Origin: Mycolicibacterium grossiae
Lineage (GTDB): Bacteria; Actinomycetota; Actinomycetes; Mycobacteriales; Mycobacteriaceae
Assembly (NCBI RefSeq): GCF_008329645.1
Contig: NZ_CP043474.1
Location: 3,596,001-3,660,000 of the forward strand
Length of the DNA: 64,000 nucleotides
Direction of reading: 5' to 3'
The notes under the pieces were generated by a model. It worked only from the letters and a program-made list of their open reading frames with translations. It was not told the origin of the DNA and did not search any database. A program made the position numbers and the translations under genes. The stretch's first letter is position 1, and every line of letters begins with the position of its first letter. This document shows positions 40,211-50,132 of the stretch, in pieces.

Positions 40211-41290
40211 ATGCGCGACTTCACGTGCCCGAACTGCGGGCAGCGGCTGACGTTCGAGAATTCGCTGTGTCTGTCGTGTCGGAGCCGGTTGGGGTTCTCG
40301 CTGCAGGACATGGCGCTGCTGGTGATCGCGCCGCCGGAGGACAGCGAGCCCACCGGCATGGTGCCCGAGAGCGAATACGAGTTGTGCGCGAATCGCCATC
40401 TCGCCGAGTGCAACTGGCTGGTCCGCAAGGACGCGTCCACGCCGCTGTGCGCGTCATGCGTGCTGACCCGGACGCGCCCGCAGGACGACGATGAGGCCGG
40501 TCTGGTCGCGTTCGCGGCGGCCGAGCACGCCAAGCGGCGGTTCGTCGCCGAGGCCTACGCGCTGAAGCTGCCGATCGCCGGTCGCGACGAGGACCCGGAG
40601 ACCGGGCTGGCATTCGACCTGCTGTCGAGCACGCACCAGCCGGTGACCACCGGCCACGCGAGCGGGCTGATCACGTTGGATCTCGCCGAGGGCGACGACG
40701 TGCACCGCGAGCAGGTGCGGGCCTCGATGGACGAGCCGTATCGGACGCTGCTCGGCCACTTCCGGCACGAGAGCGGCCACTACTACTTCTACCGGCTGGT
40801 GAGTGGATCGCCGGCGCACCTGGAACGCTTCACCGAGCTGTTCGGCGACCCGGACACCGACTACCAGGCTGCGCTGAAGCGACACTACGACGAGGGGCCG
40901 CCCGCACAGTGGCAGCGTGACTACGTGTCCTCGTACGCCACGATGCACCCGGCCGAGGACTGGGCGGAGACGTTCGCGCACTACCTGCACATCCGGGCGA
41001 CGCTGGATACCGCAGCGGCCTTCAGCTTCGCGCCGGCGAGCGCCACGTTCGAGCAGAAACTCCTGGGTCCGAGCGCGTTCGACACGCTGATCGACACCTG
41101 GCTGCCGCTGGCCTGGGCACTCAACATGGTCAACCGGTCGATGGGCAAGGACGACCTGTACCCCTTCGTCCTGCCGCGGGCGGTGCTGGAGAAGATGCGC
41201 TTCGTGCACACCGTGGTCGACGACTTCGCCAACCACCCCGACGCCAAGGCGGTCGCCCACCGCCGCGCCGCCACCGAAGTGCCGGCCTAG
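40211..41290 (+). CDS. Zinc-ribbon plus putative zinc metallopeptidase
   Basis: 359 residues, ATG after AAGGA. N-terminal zinc ribbon Cys6-x2-Cys9...Cys20-x2-Cys23, then an inserted segment with four more Cys (about 60-90), then a metallopeptidase domain with His186-Glu187-Ser-Gly-His190 and a downstream Glu in Trp-Ala-Glu-Thr-Phe-Ala-His as third-ligand candidate. It matches the bacterial family of putative zinc-binding metallopeptidases with an N-terminal zinc ribbon. Cytoplasmic, substrate unknown. A DUF3349 gene follows after two bases. Confidence 0.85.
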   Translation: MRDFTCPNCGQRLTFENSLCLSCRSRLGFSLQDMALLVIAPPEDSEPTGMVPESEYELCANRHLAECNWLVRKDASTPLCASCVLTRTRPQDDDEAGLVAFAAAEHAKRRFVAEAYALKLPIAGRDEDPETGLAFDLLSSTHQPVTTGHASGLITLDLAEGDDVHREQVRASMDEPYRTLLGHFRHESGHYYFYRLVSGSPAHLERFTELFGDPDTDYQAALKRHYDEGPPAQWQRDYVSSYATMHPAEDWAETFAHYLHIRATLDTAAAFSFAPASATFEQKLLGPSAFDTLIDTWLPLAWALNMVNRSMGKDDLYPFVLPRAVLEKMRFVHTVVDDFANHPDAKAVAHRRAATEVPA

Positions 41291-41292
41291 AC

Positions 41293-41616
41293 ATGGCGCT
41301 CGGCGACGGCTCGTCGGCCATGAGCCCGGTGGAGGCGCTCGCGTCGGTGTGCGCGGCCTACCCCGGCGGGGTGGTGCCCGGCGTCGACTATCTCGCGCTG
41401 CTCACCGTCCTGCGCCGGCACCTGTCGGTGGACGACGTCGAGCGCGTCGCCACCGAGCTGGTGGTCCGGGGGCTGAACGCCCTGACCGGTGTCGACCTGC
41501 GGGCGGCGCTCACCGGTCTGCCCGACCGCGGCGCGGCCACGGGAGACCTCGACCGCGTGACGGACCGGCTGACCGCCGCCGGCTGGACCGGCGCCGGCGA
41601 TCAGCCGGCCGGCTAG
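41293..41616 (+). CDS. DUF3349 protein
   Basis: 107 residues, starting two bases after the metallopeptidase stop, so almost certainly cotranscribed. Helical, with Pro-Gly-Val-Asp-Tyr-Leu-Ala-Leu-Leu-x-Val-Leu-Arg-Arg-x-Leu, the pattern of the small actinobacterial DUF3349 proteins (about 100 residues). Function unknown. An ATG at 41320 inside would give a shorter version. Confidence 0.78.
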   Translation: MALGDGSSAMSPVEALASVCAAYPGGVVPGVDYLALLTVLRRHLSVDDVERVATELVVRGLNALTGVDLRAALTGLPDRGAATGDLDRVTDRLTAAGWTGAGDQPAG

Positions 41617-42995
41617 AGAGCGGCGTCGCCCGCGTCGAGCGCGGCGTCCAGGATGTCCAGCCCGGCGTGGGCCTGCTCGTCGGTGACGATGCACGGCGGC
41701 ACGACGTGGATCCGGTTGAAGTTCGCGAACGGCAGCAGACCGTTCTGCTTGCACGCGGCGATCACCGCGTTGACCGCGGGGCTGCTCGACCCGTACGGCG
41801 ACAACGGTTCCCGGGTCTGCTTGTCCTTGACCAGTTCGACGGCCCAGAACACGCCGGCACCGCGGACCTCGCCGACGCACGCGTGCTTGGCCTCGATCTC
41901 GCGCAGTCGCGGGCCGATCACCTCGGCCCCGACGCGGGCTGCGTTCTCGACGATGCCCTCCTCGGCCATCGCCGTGATCGTGGCGACCGCGGCCGCGGTC
42001 GCCAGCGGGTGACCCGAATAGGTCAGGCCGCCCGGGTAGGCGCGGTGGGCGAACGTCTCGGCGATCGCGTCGTTGATCGCGACGCCGCCGAGCGGCACGT
42101 AACCGGAGTTGACGCCCTTGGCGAACGTGAGCAGGTCGGGCACGACGTCGAAGTGGTCGATGGAGAACCACCTGCCGCTGCGGCCGAACCCGGCCATCAC
42201 CTCGTCGGCGATGAACACGATGCCGTACTCGTCGCACAGCGCGCGGACGCCCGCGATGTACCCGGGCGGCGGGATCATGATGCCCGCGGTGCCCGGGATC
42301 GACTCGAGGATGATCGCGGCGATCGTCGACGGACCCTCCATCCGGACCGTCTCGCGCAGGTGGTCGAGCGCGCGTTCGGTCTCCTCGGCCTCCGTGGTGG
42401 CGTAGAAGCGCGACCGGTACAGGAACGGACCGAAGAAGTGCACGATGCCGGCGTTGCCGTGGTCGTTGGGCCAGCGCCGCGGGTCGCCGGTCAGGTTGAC
42501 CGCCGTCTCGGTGCCGCCGTGGTAGGAGCGGTAGCGGCTGAGCACCTTGTAGCGCCCGGTGTGCAGGCGGGCCATGCGCACCGCGTGCTCGACGGCGTCG
42601 GCGCCGCCGTTGGTGAAGAAGACCTTGTTCAGATCACCGGGCGTGCGCTCGGCGATGAGGCGCGCGGCTTCGGAGCGGGCATCGTTGGCATGCTGCGGCG
42701 CCACCGTGCACAGCTTGGCGGCCTGCGCCTGGATCGCCGCGACGACCTTCGGGTGCTGGTGACCGATGTTGGTGTTCACCAACATCGAGGAGAAGTCGAG
42801 CAGTCGGTTGCCGTCGCCGTCCCAGACGTAGCACCCCTCCGACGCCGTGATGGTCATCGGCGAGATCTCGGCCTGCGCCGACCAGGAATGGAAGACGTGG
42901 GCACGGTCGAGTTCGTAGGTGCGGGCGGCCTCGGCGCGCGCGGCGTCGGCCGACAGGCCGTTCGGCAGGGTGGCGGCCTCGTTGGTGAGAGTCAT
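41613..42995 (-). CDS. Class III (omega-amino acid:pyruvate-type) aminotransferase
   Basis: 460 residues. The PLP lysine lies in Leu-Thr-Phe-Ala-Lys-Gly-Val-Asn-Ser-Gly; the conserved Asp in Phe-Ile-Ala-Asp-Glu-Val-Met-Ala-Gly-Phe-Gly-Arg-Ser-Gly; and Asn-Gly-Gly-Ala-Asp-Ala-Val-Glu contacts PLP phosphate. ATG 42995 has AAGGACT upstream. Together with the downstream-named semialdehyde dehydrogenase and the PucR regulator, it probably transaminates beta-alanine or a similar omega-amino acid. The gene is 81 bases downstream of mmsA on the same strand. Confidence 0.88.
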   Translation of the reverse strand: MTLTNEAATLPNGLSADAARAEAARTYELDRAHVFHSWSAQAEISPMTITASEGCYVWDGDGNRLLDFSSMLVNTNIGHQHPKVVAAIQAQAAKLCTVAPQHANDARSEAARLIAERTPGDLNKVFFTNGGADAVEHAVRMARLHTGRYKVLSRYRSYHGGTETAVNLTGDPRRWPNDHGNAGIVHFFGPFLYRSRFYATTEAEETERALDHLRETVRMEGPSTIAAIILESIPGTAGIMIPPPGYIAGVRALCDEYGIVFIADEVMAGFGRSGRWFSIDHFDVVPDLLTFAKGVNSGYVPLGGVAINDAIAETFAHRAYPGGLTYSGHPLATAAAVATITAMAEEGIVENAARVGAEVIGPRLREIEAKHACVGEVRGAGVFWAVELVKDKQTREPLSPYGSSSPAVNAVIAACKQNGLLPFANFNRIHVVPPCIVTDEQAHAGLDILDAALDAGDAAL

Positions 42996-43076
42996 GGCTG
43001 AAGTCCTTCGATTCGAACGCCGACGCACGGTGGTCACGCCTTCGGGGAACGCGACCACCGTACTCCCGGCGGCTGG

Positions 43077-44567
<1,491 letters not shown>

Positions 44568-44636
44568 GGCAGGCCCTCGGTTGGTCGTGTCGGAATGGGG
44601 GAGCCTCGGATGGGGGACACCCGAACCAGCCGCGGT

Positions 44637-44654
44637 GCTGGCAGTGCTGCCAGC
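44637..44654. promoter_or_regulatory. Palindrome in the mmsA/pucR spacer
   Basis: GCTGGCAG-TG-CTGCCAGC, a perfect 8-base-arm palindrome in the 162-base divergent spacer. It is a likely operator for the PucR protein. Confidence 0.6.
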
Positions 44655-44717
44655 GATCCTGACACCGTCCGGTGCCGGTGCGCCCCGACGATCCGTAACG
44701 CGTTCGCCATTGCGGCT

Positions 44718-44723
44718 TACACT
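44718..44723 (+). promoter_or_regulatory. -10 box of a leaderless pucR transcript
   Basis: TACACT ends six bases before the GTG at 44730, placing the transcription start at or next to the start codon. Confidence 0.55.
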
Positions 44724-44729
44724 TCGTCA

Positions 44730-46337
44730 GTGCCGCCCACCATCGCCGACGTCGTGGCGCTGCCCGTCGTGGCACGCGGTGACCCGGAGGTGCTCAGCGA
44801 CGCACGGGCGGACGAGGAGATCCGCTGGGTGCACGTCGGCGACGTCGCCGACCTCTCGACGTTGCTGCAGGGCGGCGAACTGCTCCTCACCACGGGTGCG
44901 CCGCTGCGCACGGCCCCGGAGGCCTACCTGCGCGGGCTGGCCGACGCGGGTGCACTGGGCGTCATGGTGGAACTCGGCGCGGCGCTGCCCGCGGTGCCGC
45001 CGGAGGTGGCAGCCCTGGCCCGGAACCTGCGGCTGGCTCTGATCGTCCTGCACCGCGAGATCAAATTCGTCGAGGTCACCGAGGCGGTGCACCGGCGCAT
45101 CGTCGCCGAGCAGTACGAAGAGGTGGCGTTCGACCGGCGCGTGCACGAGGTGTTCACCGAACTGAGCATGAAACGGGCGTCGGTGGCCGGCATCGTCGAC
45201 GCCGCCGCGCGGATGCTCGACGAACCGGTGGTGCTGGAGGACCTCGCCCACCGGGTGTTGGCCACCTCCGCGACGGGGCCGTCGGCGGCCGCGGTGCTCG
45301 AGGACTGGGAGGCGCGGTCGCGGCGGGTGCGCGGCAGCGGCGACGACGGCTGGGTGCTGACGCCGGTCGGTCCCCGCACCGAGGAGTGGGGACGGCTGCT
45401 GGTGCCGCGCGTGCCCGTCGACGAGGGTCGGACCACGCGCGTCCTGGAGCGCGCCGCGGCGGCGCTGGCGCTGCACCGGATGATCGAGCGGGACCGCTCC
45501 GGACTGCAGCAGCAGGCGCAGAGCGGGCTCATCGACGACGTCACGCGGGGCCGCATCACCGACGGACGCGAAGCCGCCGCGCGGGCGCACGCCCTCGGAT
45601 TGCGCAGCGCCGCAAGCTATCTCCCGTTGGTCGTCAAGACCGACGACCTGCCCGACGCCGACGACCCGGTGGCCCGGCAGCGGCGCAACGTGGGCCTGCT
45701 CGACACCGTCGCGCACACCGTGAACGCGGCCGGGCACACCGGCCTGTTCGCCATCCGCCGCGACGGGGAGGTGGCCGTCGTGCTCGCCCCCGCCCAGCAC
45801 CGCGGCGGCGAGGATCGGCTGCTGTCGGTGCTCGGTGCGGACGTGCGCCGCGAGGTCCGCCGCGTGCACGACCTGCCCGCCGTCCTCGCGGTCGGACCGG
45901 CGGCCACCGACGTCGTGGACGCCGTGCACGCCTTGGCCGCCGCTGCGCACGTTGCGGAGGTCGCGGTGGGAATGACGTTGCCGCGCGACTACTTCCGCGC
46001 CTCCGACATCCGATTGCGGGGCCTGCTGTCGCTGCTGCGCGACGACCCGCGGGTGCAGGGTTTCGCCGAGACCGAGCTGCACGCGCTGCTGGCAGCGCCG
46101 GACACCGCCCACCCCCCGCACCTCGAGGTGCTGCGCGAATACCTGCGCTCCGGCGGCAACAAGGCGGCGCTCGCGGCGCGCCTGCACGTCAGCAGGCCCG
46201 CGCTCTACGCGCGGCTGGCGGCCATCGAACGCATCCTCGGCGTCGACCTCTCCGATGCCGAGTCCGTCACCTCGCTACACGTGGCGATGCTGGTGCTCGA
46301 CGCACGGCGCAGCGCCGGTCCCCGCGAACTACAGTGA
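44730..46337 (+). CDS. PucR-family transcriptional regulator
   Basis: 535 residues from GTG 44730, probably leaderless. N-terminal PucR domain (about 1-125, Leu-Leu-Gln-Gly-Gly-Glu-Leu-Leu-Leu-Thr-Thr-Gly), a central GAF-like/GGDEF-like region (about 160-400), and a C-terminal helix-turn-helix (about 480-530, Gly-Gly-Asn-Lys-Ala-Ala-Leu-Ala-Ala-Arg-Leu-His-Val-Ser-Arg-Pro-Ala-Leu-Tyr). Divergent from the mmsA-aminotransferase operon with a shared palindrome, so it probably activates or represses it in response to the amino-acid substrate. Confidence 0.9.
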   Translation: MPPTIADVVALPVVARGDPEVLSDARADEEIRWVHVGDVADLSTLLQGGELLLTTGAPLRTAPEAYLRGLADAGALGVMVELGAALPAVPPEVAALARNLRLALIVLHREIKFVEVTEAVHRRIVAEQYEEVAFDRRVHEVFTELSMKRASVAGIVDAAARMLDEPVVLEDLAHRVLATSATGPSAAAVLEDWEARSRRVRGSGDDGWVLTPVGPRTEEWGRLLVPRVPVDEGRTTRVLERAAAALALHRMIERDRSGLQQQAQSGLIDDVTRGRITDGREAAARAHALGLRSAASYLPLVVKTDDLPDADDPVARQRRNVGLLDTVAHTVNAAGHTGLFAIRRDGEVAVVLAPAQHRGGEDRLLSVLGADVRREVRRVHDLPAVLAVGPAATDVVDAVHALAAAAHVAEVAVGMTLPRDYFRASDIRLRGLLSLLRDDPRVQGFAETELHALLAAPDTAHPPHLEVLREYLRSGGNKAALAARLHVSRPALYARLAAIERILGVDLSDAESVTSLHVAMLVLDARRSAGPRELQ

Positions 46338-46341
46338 GCCG

Positions 46342-46758
46342 ATGGCGGACGACGAGAAGGACTTCAACGCGCGCAACATCGCCGAGTTCCGGGCGAACCA
46401 CGGTCGGGTGGGCGGTCAGTTCGAGGGCGCGCCGCTGCTGATCCTGCACAGCACCGGCGCCAAGAGCGGCGCACCGCGGGAGAACATCATGATGTACCTG
46501 CCCGACGGGGATCGCTACCTGATCTTCGCCTCCAACGCGGGCCGCGATCAGCATCCCGGCTGGTACTTCAACGTCACCGCGCAGCCGCGTGTGCGCGTCG
46601 AGGTGGGCGACGAGACGATCGATGCCGTGGCCACGGTGCTCGACCGCGCCGAGCGCGACGAGAAGTACGCCGAGCAGGCCCGCCGCTACCCGGGCTTCGC
46701 CGACTACGAGCGCAACACCTCGCGCGTCATCCCGGTGGTCGCGCTCACCCGGGCGTGA
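46342..46758 (+). CDS. Ddn-type F420-binding nitroreductase-family protein
   Basis: 138 residues from ATG 46342, four bases after the pucR stop. Typical opening Asn-x2-x-Ile-Ala-Glu-Phe-Arg-Ala-Asn-His-Gly-Arg-Val-Gly-Gly, then Pro-Leu-Leu-Ile-Leu-His-Ser-Thr-Gly-Ala-Lys-Ser-Gly and Asn-Ala-Gly-Arg-Asp-x-His-Pro-Gly-Trp-Tyr-x-Asn, all hallmarks of the deazaflavin-dependent nitroreductase family. Expected to use F420H2 in quinone or nitro reduction. It is followed by an overlapping GTG gene. Confidence 0.9.
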   Translation: MADDEKDFNARNIAEFRANHGRVGGQFEGAPLLILHSTGAKSGAPRENIMMYLPDGDRYLIFASNAGRDQHPGWYFNVTAQPRVRVEVGDETIDAVATVLDRAERDEKYAEQARRYPGFADYERNTSRVIPVVALTRA

Positions 46759-47240
46759 GCCCGGCCGTCTACCGTGCACCGCTGCGATCCCGACGCGACG
46801 ACATCGCACCGGGTGATACTTTGCGGCGCGCACTGCGGTTGGGCCTTTGCGGGTTCGGCGGCCGACTCGACCCGCCACCGCTGGACCTCGAGGCGGCCGT
46901 GTGGTCGGCCGCAGCGCAGCACGACGAGCGCCTGGCCCGCCGCATCGCGCGGTTCGCCGACGCGCCGCATGGCTCCTTCGCGTGGACCCGTGACGCCGAC
47001 GGCGGGTTCCGGCTGGGCCGGTTGACCGGACCGTGGCGCTACGACGCGGCCCGCGAGGCCGAGGCGGTCGATCTCGTCCACGTCCGGCCGTGTCACTGGC
47101 GTGATGCGACCGTCGGGGCCGCCGAGGTCCCCGCGGCGGTGCTGGCCACCTTCGCCCGTGGCGGCCGCAACCTCCAGCGCATCCACGGCGGCGCGGTCCT
47201 CGAGGCGGCCACCGAGCAGCTGTGGGACCGACTGTCCTGA
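46755..47240 (+). CDS. Hypothetical protein, 161 residues, possible small beta-barrel module
   Basis: Starts with GTG overlapping the Ddn-like gene stop (GTGA), so it is translated with it. The first 70 residues are helical. About 70-125 reads Phe-Arg-Leu-Gly-Arg-Leu-Thr-Gly-Pro-Trp-Arg-Tyr-Asp ... Asp-Leu-Val-His-Val-Arg-Pro-Cys-His-Trp, resembling the short beta-barrel (Gly-x-Val/Leu-Thr-Gly-x-Tyr ... His-x-Arg-x-Val-x-Trp) found next to nuclease or AAA domains in Mrr/McrB-like restriction proteins. No nuclease motif is present. Function unknown. Confidence 0.55.
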   Translation: MSPAVYRAPLRSRRDDIAPGDTLRRALRLGLCGFGGRLDPPPLDLEAAVWSAAAQHDERLARRIARFADAPHGSFAWTRDADGGFRLGRLTGPWRYDAAREAEAVDLVHVRPCHWRDATVGAAEVPAAVLATFARGGRNLQRIHGGAVLEAATEQLWDRLS

Positions 47241-47300
47241 CCCCACGTGTCCACACCGGTGTCACCGGAACCGACGTCGACCGTCGGTAGGGTCACCTCC

Positions 47301-48191
47301 GTGACGACGAAGTGGACGCCCGACCGGCTCGGCGACCTGTCCGGACAGCGCATCATCGTGACCGGCGCGACCAACGGCGTGGGGCTCGGCACCGCTCGCG
47401 CCCTGGCCGCGGCAGGCGCGCACGTCATCCTGGCGGTGCGCAACACCGAGTTGGGCGCTCAGCGCGCGGCCGAGATCGGCGGATCGACGTCGGTCATCCG
47501 CCTCGACCTCGCCGACCTGTCCTCGGTGCGGGCGTTCCCCGACGCCCTCGACGGCGACGTCGACGTCCTGGTCAACAACGCCGGCGCGGTCAGTCAGCAT
47601 CACCGCGACACCGTCGACGGGTTCGAGATGACGATCGGCACCAACCTCCTGGGCCCGTTCGCGCTGACCAACCTCCTGCTGCCGAGGGTCCGCGCGACGA
47701 TCGTCAACGTGGGTTCCGACGCCCACAAGTCGGCGACGCTGCGGCTCGACGACATGCACCTGCGCCACACCCGGTGGAACGCGATGGGCGCCTACTCGCG
47801 GTCCAAGCTCGCCGTCATGCTGTGGGGACTGGAACTCGACCGCCGGCTGCGGGCCGCGGGGTCGCCGGTGGTGGCACAGCTGACCCATCCGGGCTGGGTC
47901 GCCTCCAACCTGTCCAACGTGTCCGACGCCCCGCTGATGTCCCTGTTCCACCGCGGCGTGCAGGCCGTCGGGGGACTGCTGGCCAACGACCTCGACGCCG
48001 GCGCGGCGCCGACGCTGTACTGCCTGTCCGAACCCATCCCGCCCGGTAGCTACGTCGGCATCGACGGCGCGTTCGGGCTGCGCGGCGGCCCCGTGCTGGT
48101 GGGGCGGTCCGCGGTGGCCTGCGACTACGAGCTGGCGGCCCGGATCGTCGCCTTCGCCGAGCGCGAGACGGGCACCACGATCCCGGTGTGA
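47301..48191 (+). CDS. Short-chain dehydrogenase/reductase (retinol-dehydrogenase-like)
   Basis: 296 residues from GTG 47301. Cofactor motif Gly-Ala-Thr-Asn-Gly-Val-Gly at about 21-27, Asn-Asn-Ala-Gly-Ala near 95-99, catalytic Ser in Val-Gly-Ser-Asp-Ala, and Tyr-Ser-Arg-Ser-Lys. This matches the SDR group of the retinol dehydrogenase/protochlorophyllide reductase type common in mycobacteria. Likely reduces a lipophilic carbonyl. A single gene, with the converging NTF2-like gene 13 bases away. Confidence 0.9.
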   Translation: MTTKWTPDRLGDLSGQRIIVTGATNGVGLGTARALAAAGAHVILAVRNTELGAQRAAEIGGSTSVIRLDLADLSSVRAFPDALDGDVDVLVNNAGAVSQHHRDTVDGFEMTIGTNLLGPFALTNLLLPRVRATIVNVGSDAHKSATLRLDDMHLRHTRWNAMGAYSRSKLAVMLWGLELDRRLRAAGSPVVAQLTHPGWVASNLSNVSDAPLMSLFHRGVQAVGGLLANDLDAGAAPTLYCLSEPIPPGSYVGIDGAFGLRGGPVLVGRSAVACDYELAARIVAFAERETGTTIPV

Positions 48192-48204
48192 CGGGCCGGC
48201 TGCG

Positions 48205-48702
48205 CTACCCGGCCATGCGCCGCGCCAGGACGCTGCCCGCACGGCGCATCCGGTCGGTGATCCGTACCGACAGCACGGCGTTGAACAGGTCCTCGCGCAG
48301 CCGGGTGAGTGCCGACGTCTTGATCCGCCACTCACCGTCGATCTTGACGTAGGTCTCGTGGTAGTGCCCGTAGCCGGCGAGGTTCAGGCCCGGGCCCAGC
48401 CGCACGACGTCCTGCAGCGCCCACACGCCACGCGCCGTAGTCGGCGACGTCACCTCGATCTCGGGGGCGTGGACCTGGTGCACCGTCGGCTTGCTCGGCG
48501 AGCCCAGCGTCGAGCGCAGGAACGCGACGAACTCGTCGGCGCCGGTGATCACGACGCCGCCCGCCCGGCTGGTGTCGCTGATGAAGTCGTCGGTGAACAG
48601 GGCCCGCCAGGCCGTCCAGTCCTTGGCGTCGAGGAACCGGCAGTAGCGCGCCTTGAGCTGTTTGATCGCCTCGATCTCGACGAGCGTGGCGGCGGGATCC
48701 AT
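48205..48702 (-). CDS. NTF2/SnoaL-like protein
   Basis: 165 residues from ATG 48702 (open frame continues upstream without signal). Opens with Ile-Lys-Gln-Leu-Lys-Ala-Arg-Tyr-Cys-Arg-Phe-Leu-Asp-Ala-Lys-Asp-Trp, then Leu-Phe-Thr-Asp-Asp-Phe, then Val-His-Gln-Val-His-Ala-Pro-Glu-Ile, and Gly-Tyr-Gly-His-Tyr-His-Glu-Thr-Tyr: the SnoaL/scytalone-dehydratase-like fold. Such proteins act as small dehydratases or isomerases, or only bind ligands. Confidence 0.82.
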   Translation of the reverse strand: MDPAATLVEIEAIKQLKARYCRFLDAKDWTAWRALFTDDFISDTSRAGGVVITGADEFVAFLRSTLGSPSKPTVHQVHAPEIEVTSPTTARGVWALQDVVRLGPGLNLAGYGHYHETYVKIDGEWRIKTSALTRLREDLFNAVLSVRITDRMRRAGSVLARRMAG

Positions 48703-48845
48703 GCGGCTCCTTCGTGGGTCTCGACCCGAATGCGACGATGCGGTGCCCGTCAGTCTTTCGTCATGGGCCGCTTCCCGGGCCACGATCGGCGAAACCGGCG
48801 CCCGCGGCTCTACAGTCGGTGGGGGCCGAGGATCGAGGGGACGAC

Positions 48846-50132
48846 GTGGACGACCGTGGCGAGGCGCCGAAGGCCGACGTGCGGCGTCGGGCACCGCGCA
48901 TCCGGTGGCGCAGTCCGCTGCGAGGTCCGTGGTTCACCTCCGTGCTCGGTCTGGTGCTGCTCGTGACGCTGCCGATCGTCATCCTGACCGGCCTGCTGTC
49001 CTGGATCGCCTACGGGCCCCGGTTCGGTCAAGCCATCCCCGCCGACGTCGGGTGGTTCCGGCTGCCGATCTTCGAGTGGCCGGCCAGCCCGTCGTGGCTG
49101 TACCGGTTGACCCAGGGACTGCACGTCGGTCTGGGCCTCGTCTTGGTCCCGGTGGTGCTGGCCAAGCTGTGGTCGGTCATCCCGCGGCTGTTCGCGTGGC
49201 CGCCGGCCCGGTCGATCGCTCAACTGCTGGAACGTGTTTCGCTGCTGATGCTCGTCGGCGGCATCCTCTTCGAGATCGTGACCGGCGTCCTCAACATCCA
49301 GTACGACTACGTCTTCGGGTTCAGCTTCTACACCGCGCACTACTGGGGCGCGTGGATCTTCATCATCGGGTTCGTCGTGCACGTCACGCTCAAGATCCCG
49401 CGGATGGTGGCCTCGCTGCGGACCATGTCGTGGCGGGAGGTGCTGCGCACCCGGACCGCGGATACCGCGCCCGAGCCGACGGACATCGACGGACTCGTCG
49501 CCGCCGATCCGGATCCGCCCACGATGAGCCGCCGCGGAGCCCTGGCGGTGGTCGGCGGGGGAGCGGTGCTGGTCGCGGTCCTCACCGCCGGGCAGACGCT
49601 CGGCGGTGTCACCCGGCACCTCGCCCTGCTGCTCCCGCGCGGACGCGACCACGGGCCGGGCCCCAACGACTTCCAGATCAACCGGACCGCCCTGGCGGCG
49701 GGCGTCGCGGGCGACGCCACCGACCCGCGCTGGCGGTTGACGGTGCGCGGCGGGCCGGCGCCGGTCGTGCTGGACCGGGCGGCGCTGCTGGCGATGCCGC
49801 AGCACACCGCGCGGTTGCCCATCGCGTGCGTCGAGGGGTGGTCGACGACCGAGACCTGGACGGGCGTGCGACTGGCCGATCTCGCGCGTCTCGCCGGCGT
49901 GCCCGAACCCGAGGCGACGCTGGTCACGTCCCTCGAGCGGCGCGGCGCCTTCAACCGGGCGACGTTGCAGCGCAACCAGGTCACCCATCCCGACGCGCTG
50001 CTCGCGTTGCGCGTCAACGGCGTCGACCTGTCAATCGACCACGGCTACCCGGCGCGCATCATCGTCCCCGCCCTGCCGGGCGTGCACAACACCAAGTGGG
50101 TGTCGGGCATCGACTTCGGAGCGCCGACGTGA
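48846..50132 (+). CDS. Cytochrome b membrane domain fused to a sulfite-oxidase-type molybdopterin domain
   Basis: 428 residues from GTG 48846 (GAGGGGAC upstream). Four transmembrane helices (about 33-60, 90-115, 128-150, 162-185) carry His residues in Gly-Leu-His-Val-Gly, Thr-Ala-His-Tyr and Val-Val-His-Val, candidate heme b ligands. A cytoplasmic linker then has Met227-Ser-Arg229-Arg230-Gly-Ala-Leu before a fifth helix, a twin-arginine motif. The C-terminal domain carries Cys328 in Ala-Cys-Val-Glu-Gly-Trp-Ser, the Mo-binding Cys pattern of the sulfite oxidase/MsrP (YedY) family. Layout suggests a periplasmic Mo enzyme fed by an in-built quinol-oxidising cytochrome, like MsrPQ in one chain. 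Confidence 0.85.
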   Translation: MDDRGEAPKADVRRRAPRIRWRSPLRGPWFTSVLGLVLLVTLPIVILTGLLSWIAYGPRFGQAIPADVGWFRLPIFEWPASPSWLYRLTQGLHVGLGLVLVPVVLAKLWSVIPRLFAWPPARSIAQLLERVSLLMLVGGILFEIVTGVLNIQYDYVFGFSFYTAHYWGAWIFIIGFVVHVTLKIPRMVASLRTMSWREVLRTRTADTAPEPTDIDGLVAADPDPPTMSRRGALAVVGGGAVLVAVLTAGQTLGGVTRHLALLLPRGRDHGPGPNDFQINRTALAAGVAGDATDPRWRLTVRGGPAPVVLDRAALLAMPQHTARLPIACVEGWSTTETWTGVRLADLARLAGVPEPEATLVTSLERRGAFNRATLQRNQVTHPDALLALRVNGVDLSIDHGYPARIIVPALPGVHNTKWVSGIDFGAPT

